Shown one piece after another: positions 26,245 through 34,138 of a stretch of 64,000 bases of DNA. Made by a program: the position numbers and the translations under genes. Below the pieces are notes generated by a model. It was not told the DNA's origin, did not search any database, and worked only from the letters and a program-made list of their open reading frames with translations. The stretch's first letter is position 1. Each line of letters opens with the position of its first letter. Source of the stretch: a virus; IMG/VR virus record IMGVR_UViG_3300020391_000290, positions 62,001 through 126,000 of that record, one strand, 5' to 3'.

Positions 26245-27518
26245 TGTTTGATATATTTTGTATGCAAATGGGCGGACATACTAATTTACCCGCACATACA
26301 CAATTCACAAGATATAATAATACACATTTAGCCACCATAAAACGTATAGTGAAAAAAGCTAATACAGAGTACGTTTGGGTAGTAAGTGATATTTGTGATT
26401 ATAGTAATTTTGATTTCACTTGGCAACCTACTCCATGGGAAGCAGATCAAATACATTGTTGGGCAAGTAATGATCAACAATATGGTGATACTTTTTTGAT
26501 ACCTGTAAGTGCATTTAAGCGTCAATTAGATAACCTTAAAGTTTTAGGATGGTATAGACATATAAACTGGCATACAAATGGTGTCCCAAGAACTACATTA
26601 GGTAACATGTATGACTGGGTTTTAGCTAACAATCAACAAAAGGTTAATTTTAATCCTCCTTTATGGGAAAAACGTGCAATTCATGTATTTAATAAGAGCG
26701 GGAGTGTACTGTTGGTGCCAAGAGACTGTAAAAGTCATTTTCTTACACAGTATTATGACTACCCATACATATTGCGTCATAATCATATAAAATGCGAAGA
26801 TAAACCACTAGATATTGTGTTTATTTCAAACGGTGAAAAAAATGCTGATTTAAACTGGAATCACCTTAAAAAAGTTCATAGAAATAATAAATGTAAAAAT
26901 AATTTGAAACGTTCTAATGGTGTAAATGGACGTACACAAGCATACAAAGCGGCAGCAAATTTAAGTGACACAGAGTGGTTTTACGCAGTGTTCGCTAAGA
27001 CCGAAGTATTAGAATCCTTTAAGTTTGACTTGTATCCAGATTATTTACAAGAAACAAAACATTATATGTTACATAGTCGTAATCCTTTAAATGGATTAGA
27101 ATATGGTGCAATGAATATAAATTTATATAACAAGCAACTTACACTAGATACAGATGCAGGATTAGATTTTACATTAAGTAGTAATCATGATACTATCCCA
27201 ATTGTAGCCAGTATTAGTAGATTTAATGAAGATCCATGGATAACTTGGCGTAGTGCTTTTCGTGAGGTTTTGAAATTGAAACGAGAAGTTGATTCAGGAG
27301 ATCCGCGTCCAGAAATAAAATACAGACTAAAAACATGGTGTAGTAAGGCACAAGGTGAAAACGCCGAGTGGTGTTTACAAGGAGCAAATGATGCTCTTAA
27401 ATATTACAAAACCGAGAAAGGCAGTTATAATGCTCTGTTAAACAGTTATGATTGGCCTTGGCTAACAACATATTTTGAAGAACGTTACAAAAGTATTATT
27501 TCCCCAACTCTTTTATAA
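26244..27518 (+). CDS. Glycosyltransferase-like phage protein, two-part
   Basis: A 424-residue protein. The C-terminal half is paralogous to the protein at 11347-12258 (KAAANLSDTEWF, NGLEYGAMNINLY, TWRSAFREVLKL). The N-terminal half (VWVVSDICDYSNFDFTW; PVSAFKRQL; VLLVPRDCKSHF) looks like a second alpha/beta transferase-type domain or a duplicated copy that has diverged. The DGD motif of the paralogue is replaced by FAKTEV here, so this domain may be inactive. It is the last gene of the plus-strand cassette and its end overlaps the convergent epimerase gene by 23 bases. Confidence 0.55.
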   Translation: MFDIFCMQMGGHTNLPAHTQFTRYNNTHLATIKRIVKKANTEYVWVVSDICDYSNFDFTWQPTPWEADQIHCWASNDQQYGDTFLIPVSAFKRQLDNLKVLGWYRHINWHTNGVPRTTLGNMYDWVLANNQQKVNFNPPLWEKRAIHVFNKSGSVLLVPRDCKSHFLTQYYDYPYILRHNHIKCEDKPLDIVFISNGEKNADLNWNHLKKVHRNNKCKNNLKRSNGVNGRTQAYKAAANLSDTEWFYAVFAKTEVLESFKFDLYPDYLQETKHYMLHSRNPLNGLEYGAMNINLYNKQLTLDTDAGLDFTLSSNHDTIPIVASISRFNEDPWITWRSAFREVLKLKREVDSGDPRPEIKYRLKTWCSKAQGENAEWCLQGANDALKYYKTEKGSYNALLNSYDWPWLTTYFEERYKSIISPTLL

Positions 27519-28470
27519 ATGGTTGTTGCAGTAACCAATCTAAGTACATGGGTATTCCTTTATCAATATCCATTGTAGGATTCCAATTTGTACAATCTTT
27601 TAATTTATCACTTGTAAGTGTATCTCGATTTGGATAGAAACTATCATGAGGTAATGTTTTAATTTTACCTCCTAAACGTGATTGCACTATTTCAGCCGCT
27701 TCTATTATAGGTCTTCCGCTACCTCTTGTACAATTAAATATTTCATTGGCACAATTTTTATGTAAAGCCGCAGTAGCAAATGCACTAGCAACATCTTCAA
27801 CCCAACTAAAATCTAATTTATTATTAGGGCCTTGTACACGCAGTTCACCTTTTGTAATAGCCGCTTCAGCAAGTTTACTAATTACTCTTACTATCATATC
27901 TCTTGTACCATATAAAGCACTTGGTCTAAGTATTGTATATTCTAAGTTATTTTCTTTATGATAGATTTTACACATCCTTTCGCCTTGTAATTTATAACTA
28001 CCGTATAATGTTAAAGGATCACATGTATCAGTTTCTATTGGTGCTTGTCTTGTAAAATTTCCATATACCATACTGCTACTACTAAAAACAAAACGTTCAA
28101 TATTATATTTTACACATAGGTCTAGTATTATTGCAGTGGCTGTTATCATATTGTTGGTTGCATCTATTACATTACGTTTTACCATGTATGCATTTGGATA
28201 TGTAGCAAGGTGTATGACAATATCAGGCTGAAAGGATTTAAATGTATTTTCCATAAATGCAGGGTCTTCTATGTTTCCTTGGAATATAAAGTCTGCGTTA
28301 CAATGATCCTGTCTTTGTTGTAAAACACAATTATATTCAAATTCAGGGAATGTATAATATCTATGATAACAATCTACAACACCTATTATATTATTTTGTT
28401 CTTTCAGTATGTGACCAGTATGACTACCTATAAATCCATGACCACCTAAAATTAAAATTCTTTTAGACAT
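27496..28470 (-). CDS. NAD-dependent epimerase/dehydratase (SDR)
   Basis: A 324-residue extended SDR. It has the NAD site GGHGFIGSHTG at residues 9-19, HLATYPNAY, FSSSSMVYG with the catalytic Ser, the YGSYK catalytic Tyr-Lys pair near residue 156, and ILRPSALYGTRD. This is the UDP-sugar 4-epimerase / nucleotide-sugar dehydratase group. The substrate is not predictable. It overlaps the DegT gene upstream by 19 bases, forming a small sugar-nucleotide operon with it and the PIG-L gene. Its 3' end overlaps the converging plus-strand gene. Confidence 0.8.
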   Translation of the reverse strand: MSKRILILGGHGFIGSHTGHILKEQNNIIGVVDCYHRYYTFPEFEYNCVLQQRQDHCNADFIFQGNIEDPAFMENTFKSFQPDIVIHLATYPNAYMVKRNVIDATNNMITATAIILDLCVKYNIERFVFSSSSMVYGNFTRQAPIETDTCDPLTLYGSYKLQGERMCKIYHKENNLEYTILRPSALYGTRDMIVRVISKLAEAAITKGELRVQGPNNKLDFSWVEDVASAFATAALHKNCANEIFNCTRGSGRPIIEAAEIVQSRLGGKIKTLPHDSFYPNRDTLTSDKLKDCTNWNPTMDIDKGIPMYLDWLLQQPFIKELGK

Positions 28471-29453
28471 TGAATTACCTCCTCTACTTCTTTGTCTGAC
28501 ATATAACTACAGTTTGGCAATGTTAAACTACACTTTCCTAACTTTTTACTATTTTCCAAATTAAATTCCTTATTATAATGTATCATAGTTTGTATTTGTT
28601 TTTTGTCTAAATATTTTTTTATTTTGTCTCTGTCTTGTGTCTGTATGATAAATTTGCTATATGTACAATTTTTCCTATATTTTGGAAAATTATATATGCT
28701 AGGCAATTCCATAAAATATTTTTCTACAATTTCTCGTCTACGTGATAGATGTATATCTATTAAATCCAAATTTACTTTTAAGGCACTAGCTTCAAAGGTA
28801 CTAAGCATACTATTAATACCTATATTTTTATCATCACCTTGTAATCTTGTTTTTATGGCTTGAGATGCTGTTTGTATATCGTTAGTAACTAAAGCACCTC
28901 CGCTACCAAATGTTGTACAAGGTTTAGATGGACTAAAACTTAGTACACTAAATTTACTATTTGCTAAACTTGTGCCAAAACTTTGTGCAGCATCTTCAAC
29001 TAGTGTTAAGTTATTTTTATTGCACCACTCATCAATATTTTCATGTGCCGGACTACCTAATAATGTGACATACAAAATTGCTCTAGTTTTATTGTTAATT
29101 TTTGTTTGTGCATCTAACAAATTTATGTGATAAAAATTATCAACATCAACTAAAATAGGAACATAGCCGGCTAGCTTTATCGAATTTAAGGTTGCAATAT
29201 AAGTATAATCTGGGACTAATATTTCAGATTCGCGTGGCAAATTTAAATTTCTAAGACCTTGCGTCAAAGCATCTGTACACGAGCTAAAAGTAATTGCATA
29301 TCTTTTATTTACTATAGATGAAATTTTGTCTTCTATTTCTTCTAGCAGAGGACTTTTTTGACACAAGCCTTTTTGATAAGTATTATCTGCAATAGTTTGT
29401 ACCTTACTGCCTACTTCTTTCCAATGTCTATCTAAATTGATAAATTTGACCAT
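28452..29453 (-). CDS. DegT/DnrJ/EryC1/StrS-family aminotransferase
   Basis: A 333-residue PLP-dependent sugar aminotransferase. FSSCTDALTQGL binds the phosphate. VEDAAQSFG carries the Asp that contacts the pyridine. The PLP Lys is in SFSPSKPCTTFGSGGALVTND near residue 180. The size is a little under the usual 370-400 residues but both domains seem present. It would transaminate a keto-sugar nucleotide made by the adjacent epimerase/dehydratase. It overlaps the upstream PIG-L gene by 22 bases. Confidence 0.8.
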   Translation of the reverse strand: MVKFINLDRHWKEVGSKVQTIADNTYQKGLCQKSPLLEEIEDKISSIVNKRYAITFSSCTDALTQGLRNLNLPRESEILVPDYTYIATLNSIKLAGYVPILVDVDNFYHINLLDAQTKINNKTRAILYVTLLGSPAHENIDEWCNKNNLTLVEDAAQSFGTSLANSKFSVLSFSPSKPCTTFGSGGALVTNDIQTASQAIKTRLQGDDKNIGINSMLSTFEASALKVNLDLIDIHLSRRREIVEKYFMELPSIYNFPKYRKNCTYSKFIIQTQDRDKIKKYLDKKQIQTMIHYNKEFNLENSKKLGKCSLTLPNCSYMSDKEVEEVIQCLKEF

Positions 29454-30019
29454 TTTAATAATTCAAAAGCCTCTGCATGATGATTAGTAGTTTCTTGTCC
29501 TCTTAGTTTATTCAGACATATTACACTTTCGATCATATCTTGTGTAACATCTTTGTAGGAATTTATCCATTCAGTTTTTTGTGCTAAAAATCCATCTATA
29601 CCAAAAAAAATGTTAGGATTAAAACTTTTATTACGATTGACGTAAGGAGCCACTTCATACTGTAAAGTCATGCCTTTATATTTCCTTATACTTGCCTGAG
29701 CTATTAAGTTAATGTTTTTATGATCCTGATGACTATCGCCAATATGTGGAATTAGTAAATGTGTATAATCTTTTGCATATAAAATACTATCTAATAGGTC
29801 TACTGTTTTACCGTTGTACTCTGGTCTTCTATTTTCTTCTTCACATAACCAACTTGCTTTATAATTAATTTTTCTCAAATTTGTTTCTACGGCAAACATT
29901 TTTTCATATAAACAATATACAACATGTACTTCTATATTTTTGTTAATTGCACTTAACAAAAATCCTCCTGCACCCATTTCAATATCATCTGGATGAGGAC
30001 TTAATGCTAATATTTTCAA
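29432..30019 (-). CDS. PIG-L/LmbE-family N-deacetylase
   Basis: A 195-residue protein with the zinc-binding SPHPDDIEMGAGG motif (residues 7-19, HPDD) and the matching PHIGDSHQDHKN near residue 91, which supplies the third His. This family removes N-acetyl groups from GlcNAc-containing substrates. The start is TTG, preceded by GGAG at seven bases. It begins two bases downstream of the zinc-ribbon gene stop. With the neighbouring aminotransferase and epimerase it suggests an amino-sugar pathway. Confidence 0.8.
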   Translation of the reverse strand: MKILALSPHPDDIEMGAGGFLLSAINKNIEVHVVYCLYEKMFAVETNLRKINYKASWLCEEENRRPEYNGKTVDLLDSILYAKDYTHLLIPHIGDSHQDHKNINLIAQASIRKYKGMTLQYEVAPYVNRNKSFNPNIFFGIDGFLAQKTEWINSYKDVTQDMIESVICLNKLRGQETTNHHAEAFELLKWSNLSI

Positions 30020-30020
30020 G

Positions 30021-30179
30021 TCAGTTCTCCATTTTATCGTCGGATTGAGGCAGATATACTAATGCAATACTACCGCAATTATTACAAGTAAAGTTAGATT
30101 CCATTGCATACTCGTCGTATTCATTACAGTCATGGTCTCCGCCCCATATCATTTCGTCTCCGCAATGCCAACAATTCAT
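30021..30179 (-). CDS. Small zinc-ribbon protein (52 aa)
   Basis: A 52-residue protein starting MNCWHCGDEMIWGGDHD with two CxxC knuckles: C3-x2-C6 and C32-x2-C35 (CNNCGS). That makes a treble-clef or zinc-ribbon fold. The C-terminus is SIALVYLPQSDDKMEN. Similar tiny zinc-ribbon proteins occur in T4-like marine phages, without known function. It ends just before the PIG-L start. Coding is supported by the complete metal site in a continuous frame. Confidence 0.8.
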   Translation of the reverse strand: MNCWHCGDEMIWGGDHDCNEYDEYAMESNFTCNNCGSIALVYLPQSDDKMEN

Positions 30180-30189
30180 TTTATCTCTT

Positions 30190-30996
30190 TTACATGTTAA
30201 TTTTATATGGTTCTATATTTTTTAGCAACTTATTAACAAGTCTATCTGTGTCTGCTATATTCCCTAAAACTATTACACTATATATTTGTTTAATATTCCA
30301 TTCGGGTATTTTATTATAATTACAAAAATCACGGTGATAGTCAATCCACCATTTATTAAAATGTTCTATATCTTTTGATTTTACGTTTTCTAACATATTT
30401 GTATCTTCTAATGCAACACTAAAATTATGTTTTAATAATAACCATGGTTTGACTAGCTCACATATTCTATCTATGTTATTAGGTTCTTTGTCTCTATAAT
30501 AGTCAAAAGGTGTTTTTCCTAATTCTTGCCATTTGACATATATGTCACCTTTTTTAACATGAGTAGTAGATTCTTCTAACAAATTATATTTGAATTTTTT
30601 AATCAAAGGCCCGCCAAAATCTCTCCAATATACTCTTAGTACTTTTGTTTTCTTTCCGGTGACAATCGAGTCTTCAAGTAAATGTATATGTTCATGAAAC
30701 ATCATCCATTTTTTGCTACCATCTGTATTTTTTTCATAAATTACATGCAAATCATTAAGATATTGTTGGTCACGTTTAGCACACAAAGAATAATCTATAG
30801 ATAAATCTAAACGTTTTCCTAATTCTACTATACTATCACATAATAATGTTTTATTGAATGTAAGTCTATTGTCCCATGGATAAAACTGTATAGGCACATG
30901 TTTTAACATTTTATAACCTGGCTCTAGTACTTTCCAGGTATTACTTTGTCTTATTTTAACATCGAATACACTACTATCAGTCAGTGTTAATTGCAT
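30190..30996 (-). CDS. Conserved phage hypothetical protein
   Basis: A 268-residue protein rich in Trp, Lys and Asp. Notable segments are YKMLKHVPIQFYPWDNRL, MFHEHIHLLED, VLRVYWRDFGGPL and WNIKQIYSVIVLGN. The H-E-H-I-H string could bind metal but matches no family I can name. Its ATG lies inside the end of the small basic gene at 30977. No membrane segment or signal is seen. Confidence 0.7.
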   Translation of the reverse strand: MQLTLTDSSVFDVKIRQSNTWKVLEPGYKMLKHVPIQFYPWDNRLTFNKTLLCDSIVELGKRLDLSIDYSLCAKRDQQYLNDLHVIYEKNTDGSKKWMMFHEHIHLLEDSIVTGKKTKVLRVYWRDFGGPLIKKFKYNLLEESTTHVKKGDIYVKWQELGKTPFDYYRDKEPNNIDRICELVKPWLLLKHNFSVALEDTNMLENVKSKDIEHFNKWWIDYHRDFCNYNKIPEWNIKQIYSVIVLGNIADTDRLVNKLLKNIEPYKINM

Positions 30997-31111
30997 TATG
31001 TCCTCGGAGTCGTAAGTAGGAACCTTTGCCTTTTTTTGGCTTAATAACCAATGGCTTAAACTTACTTAGAATTTTTGCTAGTGGATTCCTTTTTTTCGTT
31101 TTCTTTTTCAT
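30977..31111 (-). CDS. Small basic protein KRNPLAK type (44 aa)
   Basis: A 44-codon frame with a highly basic sequence: MKKKTKKRNPLAKILSKF, then IKPKKGKGSYLRLRG. It overlaps the 3' end of the gene at 31062-31382 in another frame and the start of the next gene by 20 bases. The overlap fills an otherwise empty gap. T4-like marine phages carry small RNPxAK-type basic proteins, which is why I keep it. GCAGGAC precedes the ATG as a modest ribosome site. It may bind nucleic acid, by charge only. Confidence 0.55.
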   Translation of the reverse strand: MKKKTKKRNPLAKILSKFKPLVIKPKKGKGSYLRLRGHNAINTD

Positions 31112-31382
31112 GTCCTGCTTTCATCTTTTTATTTAGAGCTCTTGCTAATGCTTGTGCAGGAATATCTTCTGTTAACTGTATTAGCATTTTAGGATTTTGT
31201 TCTTGTAAATCTTTAACTACTTTTTCTGCTTTTTCTTTACGAGTATAAACGTGTACTACGTTATCCTCAAAGTCTCGCATTAAATAGTAGTCTCTTTGTA
31301 AAGAGTTTTCTAAAAATGGAGAACCTTTTGTTTTTAAACCTGAATGTCTAGGCTTTTTTAAATAAACCTTTATCGCGTACAT
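31062..31382 (-). CDS. Hypothetical phage protein
   Basis: A 106-residue protein starting MYAIKVYLKKPRH. A compact alpha/beta N-terminal part (YYLMRDFEDNVVHVYTRKEKAEKVVKDL) is followed by a highly charged Lys/Glu C-terminus. It overlaps the upstream gene by 35 bases. No function is recognised. Confidence 0.65.
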   Translation of the reverse strand: MYAIKVYLKKPRHSGLKTKGSPFLENSLQRDYYLMRDFEDNVVHVYTRKEKAEKVVKDLQEQNPKMLIQLTEDIPAQALARALNKKMKAGHEKENEKKESTSKNSK

Positions 31383-31614
31383 TATATCTTTCTATTGTGT
31401 CTAAGGTCATTAACCCTGTAACAAAGTTTTCTATAGCATCCTCAACGTAGTGCATACTATGTCTACTGTAATCGATTATTCCTATCATAGAATCATTTTC
31501 ATAAAATTCTACGTAGTGTTTATCACCAACTTTTTTATATTTTGTATGTCTGTTATTTAACTGTTTTTGAATCATTTTTTGTCTGTATCTTTGTCCAAAA
31601 TTTATGTAAAACAT
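31348..31614 (-). CDS. Hypothetical phage protein
   Basis: An 88-residue protein with a basic N-terminus and a small domain containing GDKHYVEFYENDSMIGIIDY and HYVEDAIENFVTGLM. It lies in a run of short overlapping genes (62 bases shared with the upstream membrane protein, 35 with the downstream gene). No known domain is recognised. The N-terminal part is encoded over the upstream gene's 3' end, so a later start, such as ATG at residue 14 (31575), is possible. Confidence 0.55.
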   Translation of the reverse strand: MFYINFGQRYRQKMIQKQLNNRHTKYKKVGDKHYVEFYENDSMIGIIDYSRHSMHYVEDAIENFVTGLMTLDTIERYNVRDKGLFKKA

Positions 31615-31807
31615 AAAACCAAACTGAATTTACTGCAGGTTCTATTAGTGCTACTGCGCCGGCTTCCCATATACTAGCACCTGTAATTATGCTTACTACT
31701 GTCATAGCAATAAAAATATGTCCTATAAAAAATATAATTGCTAGTAAAATACTATCATCCATTTTGGCTCTTATAACATTTATAATACCTTGTGATAATT
31801 CAGTCAT
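31553..31807 (-). CDS. DUF2061-like small membrane protein
   Basis: An 84-residue protein from ATG 31807, which has an AGAGGA ribosome site; an in-frame ATG 48 bases upstream is inside the preceding gene and is not preferred. Two hydrophobic helices are seen: LLAIIFFIGHIFIAMTVVSII and a second around WEAGAVALIEPAVNSVWFY. The second carries the E-P-x-x-N-x-x-x-x-Y-x-x-H-x-x-W signature of DUF2061 inner-membrane proteins. Function unknown for the family. Confidence 0.7.
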   Translation of the reverse strand: MTELSQGIINVIRAKMDDSILLAIIFFIGHIFIAMTVVSIITGASIWEAGAVALIEPAVNSVWFYVLHKFWTKIQTKNDSKTVK

Positions 31808-32015
31808 TTTGTTCCTCTGTAATATCTGTTCTTTTTGATTCATAATATCTGTCAAAAACTGCTTGTGGGCTTAATTTTTTCGATTCCATATATCTGACAG
31901 CATCTCCTGGGCGATTTACGATTCCCATTCTAACAAGGTATGAACATGCTATTATAAATTCATTCTTGTTAGTACCTAATTTATTAATTAGATCCATTGG
32001 ATGTTTTGCACCCAT
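31800..32015 (-). CDS. Hypothetical small phage protein
   Basis: A 71-residue protein beginning MGAKHPMDLINKLGTNKNEFIIACSY over residues 1-26, with VRMGIVNRPGDAVRYMESK. It looks like a small all-helical domain. It overlaps the membrane protein downstream by 8 bases and follows thyX after a 9-base gap with an AGGAG site. No function is recognised. Confidence 0.65.
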   Translation of the reverse strand: MGAKHPMDLINKLGTNKNEFIIACSYLVRMGIVNRPGDAVRYMESKKLSPQAVFDRYYESKRTDITEEQND

Positions 32016-32024
32016 ATATTACTC

Positions 32025-32690
32025 CTATAGAGTTTTAGCTAAAGGAAAGATTTCCGCTATAACCTTAGCACATTCATGAGCTATTTCCATATGCTCTTTT
32101 TGTGTGCCGTTTGCACCACGTAGTTCGATATAATGTACCCAACTTCGTAGTGTGCCATTCATATAAAGTGTTGTTTTTGTTATACCCTCAGGTAACACTT
32201 TACGTGCTTGTTCTTTAGCAATGCCTTGACGGATTGCCCAATCATAATTTTCTTTTGCGATTTTCGCTACTTCTTCTTGTTTTATTTTCCAGTCGTAGTG
32301 TAGGTCACTTTCAGAATCTAAATCAATGCTATTTTGTCTATTTTTTGTATCTTGTAATCTTGCTTCACTATATTCGAATAAATCACCTTGTGCCTCAGGG
32401 TCTGCATAACGTTGACTAAACTCCTGAAAACTAAAACTCCTATGACGTACTATTTGATGTGCAATATCACGTGTAGTTTTTATTTCTAAACAAGCACTAA
32501 CCATTTCTAATGGTGACCAATGCTGGTGCTTTACTAGGTACTTTATTAGTCTTTCACTTGTTTCTGTGTTTATTTGTGCAGATGGATTACTTACTCTAGC
32601 ACAAAAGGCAATTAATTCTTGCACATTGGCAATACCTTCAGCTTCATATTCTAAAGCAGGCTTACTATAACTAACAAGTTTTACTTCCAT
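32025..32690 (-). CDS. thyX: FAD-dependent thymidylate synthase
   Basis: A 221-residue ThyX. The signature RHRSFSFQEFSQRY spans residues 82-95 (RHRxxSxxxxSxRY). HQHWSPLEM supplies the His near the flavin, and LRSWVHYIELR matches the C-terminal family motif. It methylates dUMP to dTMP using methylene-THF, FAD and NADPH, and so supplies dTMP for an AT-rich genome. Its ATG abuts the preceding gene's stop. ThyX is common in marine T4-like phages. Confidence 0.93.
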   Translation of the reverse strand: MEVKLVSYSKPALEYEAEGIANVQELIAFCARVSNPSAQINTETSERLIKYLVKHQHWSPLEMVSACLEIKTTRDIAHQIVRHRSFSFQEFSQRYADPEAQGDLFEYSEARLQDTKNRQNSIDLDSESDLHYDWKIKQEEVAKIAKENYDWAIRQGIAKEQARKVLPEGITKTTLYMNGTLRSWVHYIELRGANGTQKEHMEIAHECAKVIAEIFPLAKTL

Positions 32691-33334
32691 TATATTGCGG
32701 CTTTTGCTGGACGACCACGTTTCTTTTTGACTGCTAGTGCAGGGTTAAGTGTAGCAGCTTCTTCCATAAGTCTTGTAACTTCTTTTTCTAATGAAGCCAT
32801 TTGCGTCTTCATTTGATTTGCTTGTTCTACAAGTTGTTCTGCTAATATACTATCAGATAGTATTCCTGCTTCACTTGGAGTACCTACAACTGCGGCTGCA
32901 GCTTGAACTGCGGCTGCATTTTTATCAGGATCAGCAAGTCCTGCCTGTGCATCTAGTTTAGCCATATCTTGAGCCGCTTTACTACCAGTATCTAAATCAT
33001 TAATAATTTTATTAATTTCATCTAAACGTACACCTGGAGTATTTGGACGAGGCATCATAATAATATCTTGAGTACGTACCTTTTTCATAAAACGATTTTT
33101 ATGGATATTATTTAATATTGTTTGTCCGTCACTGCCAACTATGCTATGCAATGCTTCGCCTAAGTTACGAGCTTCTTGTCCTTTATCACTTTGGATTGCA
33201 TTCATTAGGTCATCATGTAAATTTTGTTGTAATTGATCAGGATATACGACTAGTGCCATATGTCCTTCATCTGGTACTTCACGGAATATAACGGCAACTC
33301 TTTTATCACCGTGTTTTCCAACATGTTTAATCAT
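32690..33334 (-). CDS. Conserved T4-like marine phage protein with AT-hook-like tail
   Basis: A 214-residue protein from ATG 33334 (MIKHVGKHGDKRVAVIF). That start has GAAGGA eight bases upstream, whereas the longer frame to 33394 runs inside the preceding gene. The N-terminal half has FREVPDEGHMALVVYPDQL and RTQDIIMMPRPNTPGVRLDEIN. The middle is Ala-rich, a coiled coil follows (QLVEQANQMKTQMASLEKEV), and the C-terminus is KKKRGRPAKAAI. The RGRP core is AT-hook-like. Related proteins are conserved hypotheticals of cyanophages. A DNA-binding role is inference. Confidence 0.65.
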   Translation of the reverse strand: MIKHVGKHGDKRVAVIFREVPDEGHMALVVYPDQLQQNLHDDLMNAIQSDKGQEARNLGEALHSIVGSDGQTILNNIHKNRFMKKVRTQDIIMMPRPNTPGVRLDEINKIINDLDTGSKAAQDMAKLDAQAGLADPDKNAAAVQAAAAVVGTPSEAGILSDSILAEQLVEQANQMKTQMASLEKEVTRLMEEAATLNPALAVKKKRGRPAKAAI

Positions 33335-33641
33335 CTGTTTTTCCTTCGTCTGATATGTCTTCTGCAGTATCTTCACTTGCTGGCGTATCTTCACTTACTG
33401 GATTTTCAGGTTGTGGTACTGCTCCATTTGCAATTAAAAAGTTCATTAATATATTATAAACATTTCCTACTGCTGCCATTTCATTTGCTCTAATAGCACC
33501 ACGTCTACTTACAACTTCTATTATATTAGCCATAACTTTTAAATCGTTCACACCTAATTGTGCTTTTGGTGTTTCAGCTTCAGTAGGTTCCGCTTCTGCT
33601 TCAGCAGTCATTTCTGCAGGTATTGTATCTTCTTCAGACAT
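33327..33641 (-). CDS. Acidic conserved phage protein
   Basis: A 104-residue protein with a central helical domain, LGVNDLKVMANIIEVVSRRGAIRA then NEMAAVGNVYNILMNFL, flanked by very acidic tails rich in Glu, Thr and Ala. The C-terminal tail contains a duplicated SEDTPA/SEDTAE unit. It pairs with the AT-hook-like protein downstream, overlapping it by 8 bases. The pair is a recurring arrangement in T4-like marine phages as I recall. Function unknown. An AAGGAG site precedes the start. Confidence 0.65.
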   Translation of the reverse strand: MSEEDTIPAEMTAEAEAEPTEAETPKAQLGVNDLKVMANIIEVVSRRGAIRANEMAAVGNVYNILMNFLIANGAVPQPENPVSEDTPASEDTAEDISDEGKTDD

Positions 33642-33671
33642 TAGATTCTCCTTGTGTCATTGATTTTACTT

Positions 33672-33700
33672 ATTTTAGTTTAATAAAATTGTTTTGTCAA
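33672..33700 (-). promoter_or_regulatory. sigma70-type promoter
   Basis: On the minus strand, TTGACA (33700-33695) is followed by 17 bases and TAAAAT (33677-33672). Transcription would start about 20-25 bases before the acidic protein gene. A 15-bp motif shared with 33712-33726 and 40054-40068 lies just upstream. Confidence 0.6.
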
Positions 33701-33711
33701 TAAAATTATTC

Positions 33712-33726
33712 ATTATATGCTACTAT
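33712..33726 (-). repeat. 15-bp intergenic motif, copy 1 (possible promoter -10)
   Basis: On the minus strand this reads ATAGTAGCATATAAT. The identical 15 bases occur at 40054-40068, also in a gap before a gene. The TATAAT end could be a -10 element, but no clear -35 lies 17 bases upstream. An AATAAATA string, similar to late boxes, lies a few bases further upstream. Confidence 0.55.
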
Positions 33727-33735
33727 AACTATTTA

Positions 33736-34134
33736 TTAACCTTTATTATCCGGTCGGAATAATTTTAGATTGTTTATATCTATGTTCTGTCCTACGCCAT
33801 ATCCAATTAAACAACCTACATCTGGAGTAGGGCCTATTTCTGTAAGTGCCCATTCTTTAGTTTCCGGATTTATGCTTAAAAATATATCTACTCTAATTAT
33901 TCCAACATCAGGTTTATTACCTATGCCAGTTCCACGCCATACTATTTTTAGTCCTTTAGATATACCAATTTTTGCAATTTGATCTAAAGGACCGCATGAT
34001 ATATTTCTTTCTGTCCATGTTGGTGTCCATTCGAATGGTCTTTCTTTTGGAATTTCCTGTGCATCTAAAGGTTTGAATATACCCATTAATATATAAACTG
34101 CAACTATAAATAAAATTCCGTATAAGATCTTCAT
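33736..34134 (-). CDS. Membrane-anchored hypothetical protein
   Basis: A 132-residue protein from ATG 34134, preceded by GAGG; a longer frame runs into the upstream gene. Residues 1-25 (ILYGILFIVAVYILMGIF) form a signal anchor. The rest is a soluble domain with ISCGPLDQIAKI and GCLIGYGVGQN, two Cys that could form a disulfide outside the cytoplasm. It may sit in the inner membrane facing the periplasm. It lies just downstream of the VWA protein. No function recognised. Confidence 0.6.
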   Translation of the reverse strand: MKILYGILFIVAVYILMGIFKPLDAQEIPKERPFEWTPTWTERNISCGPLDQIAKIGISKGLKIVWRGTGIGNKPDVGIIRVDIFLSINPETKEWALTEIGPTPDVGCLIGYGVGQNIDINNLKLFRPDNKG

Positions 34135-34138
34135 ATAA

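Noticed and set aside
27490-27525. Bidirectional terminator between converging operons
   Set aside because: The two genes overlap by 23 bases and no hairpin with flanking U/A tracts is visible.
33720-33735. AATAAATA as a T4-late promoter on the minus strand
   Set aside because: Resembles the late box but the string is common by chance in such AT-rich gaps; a sigma70-type site lies closer to the gene.
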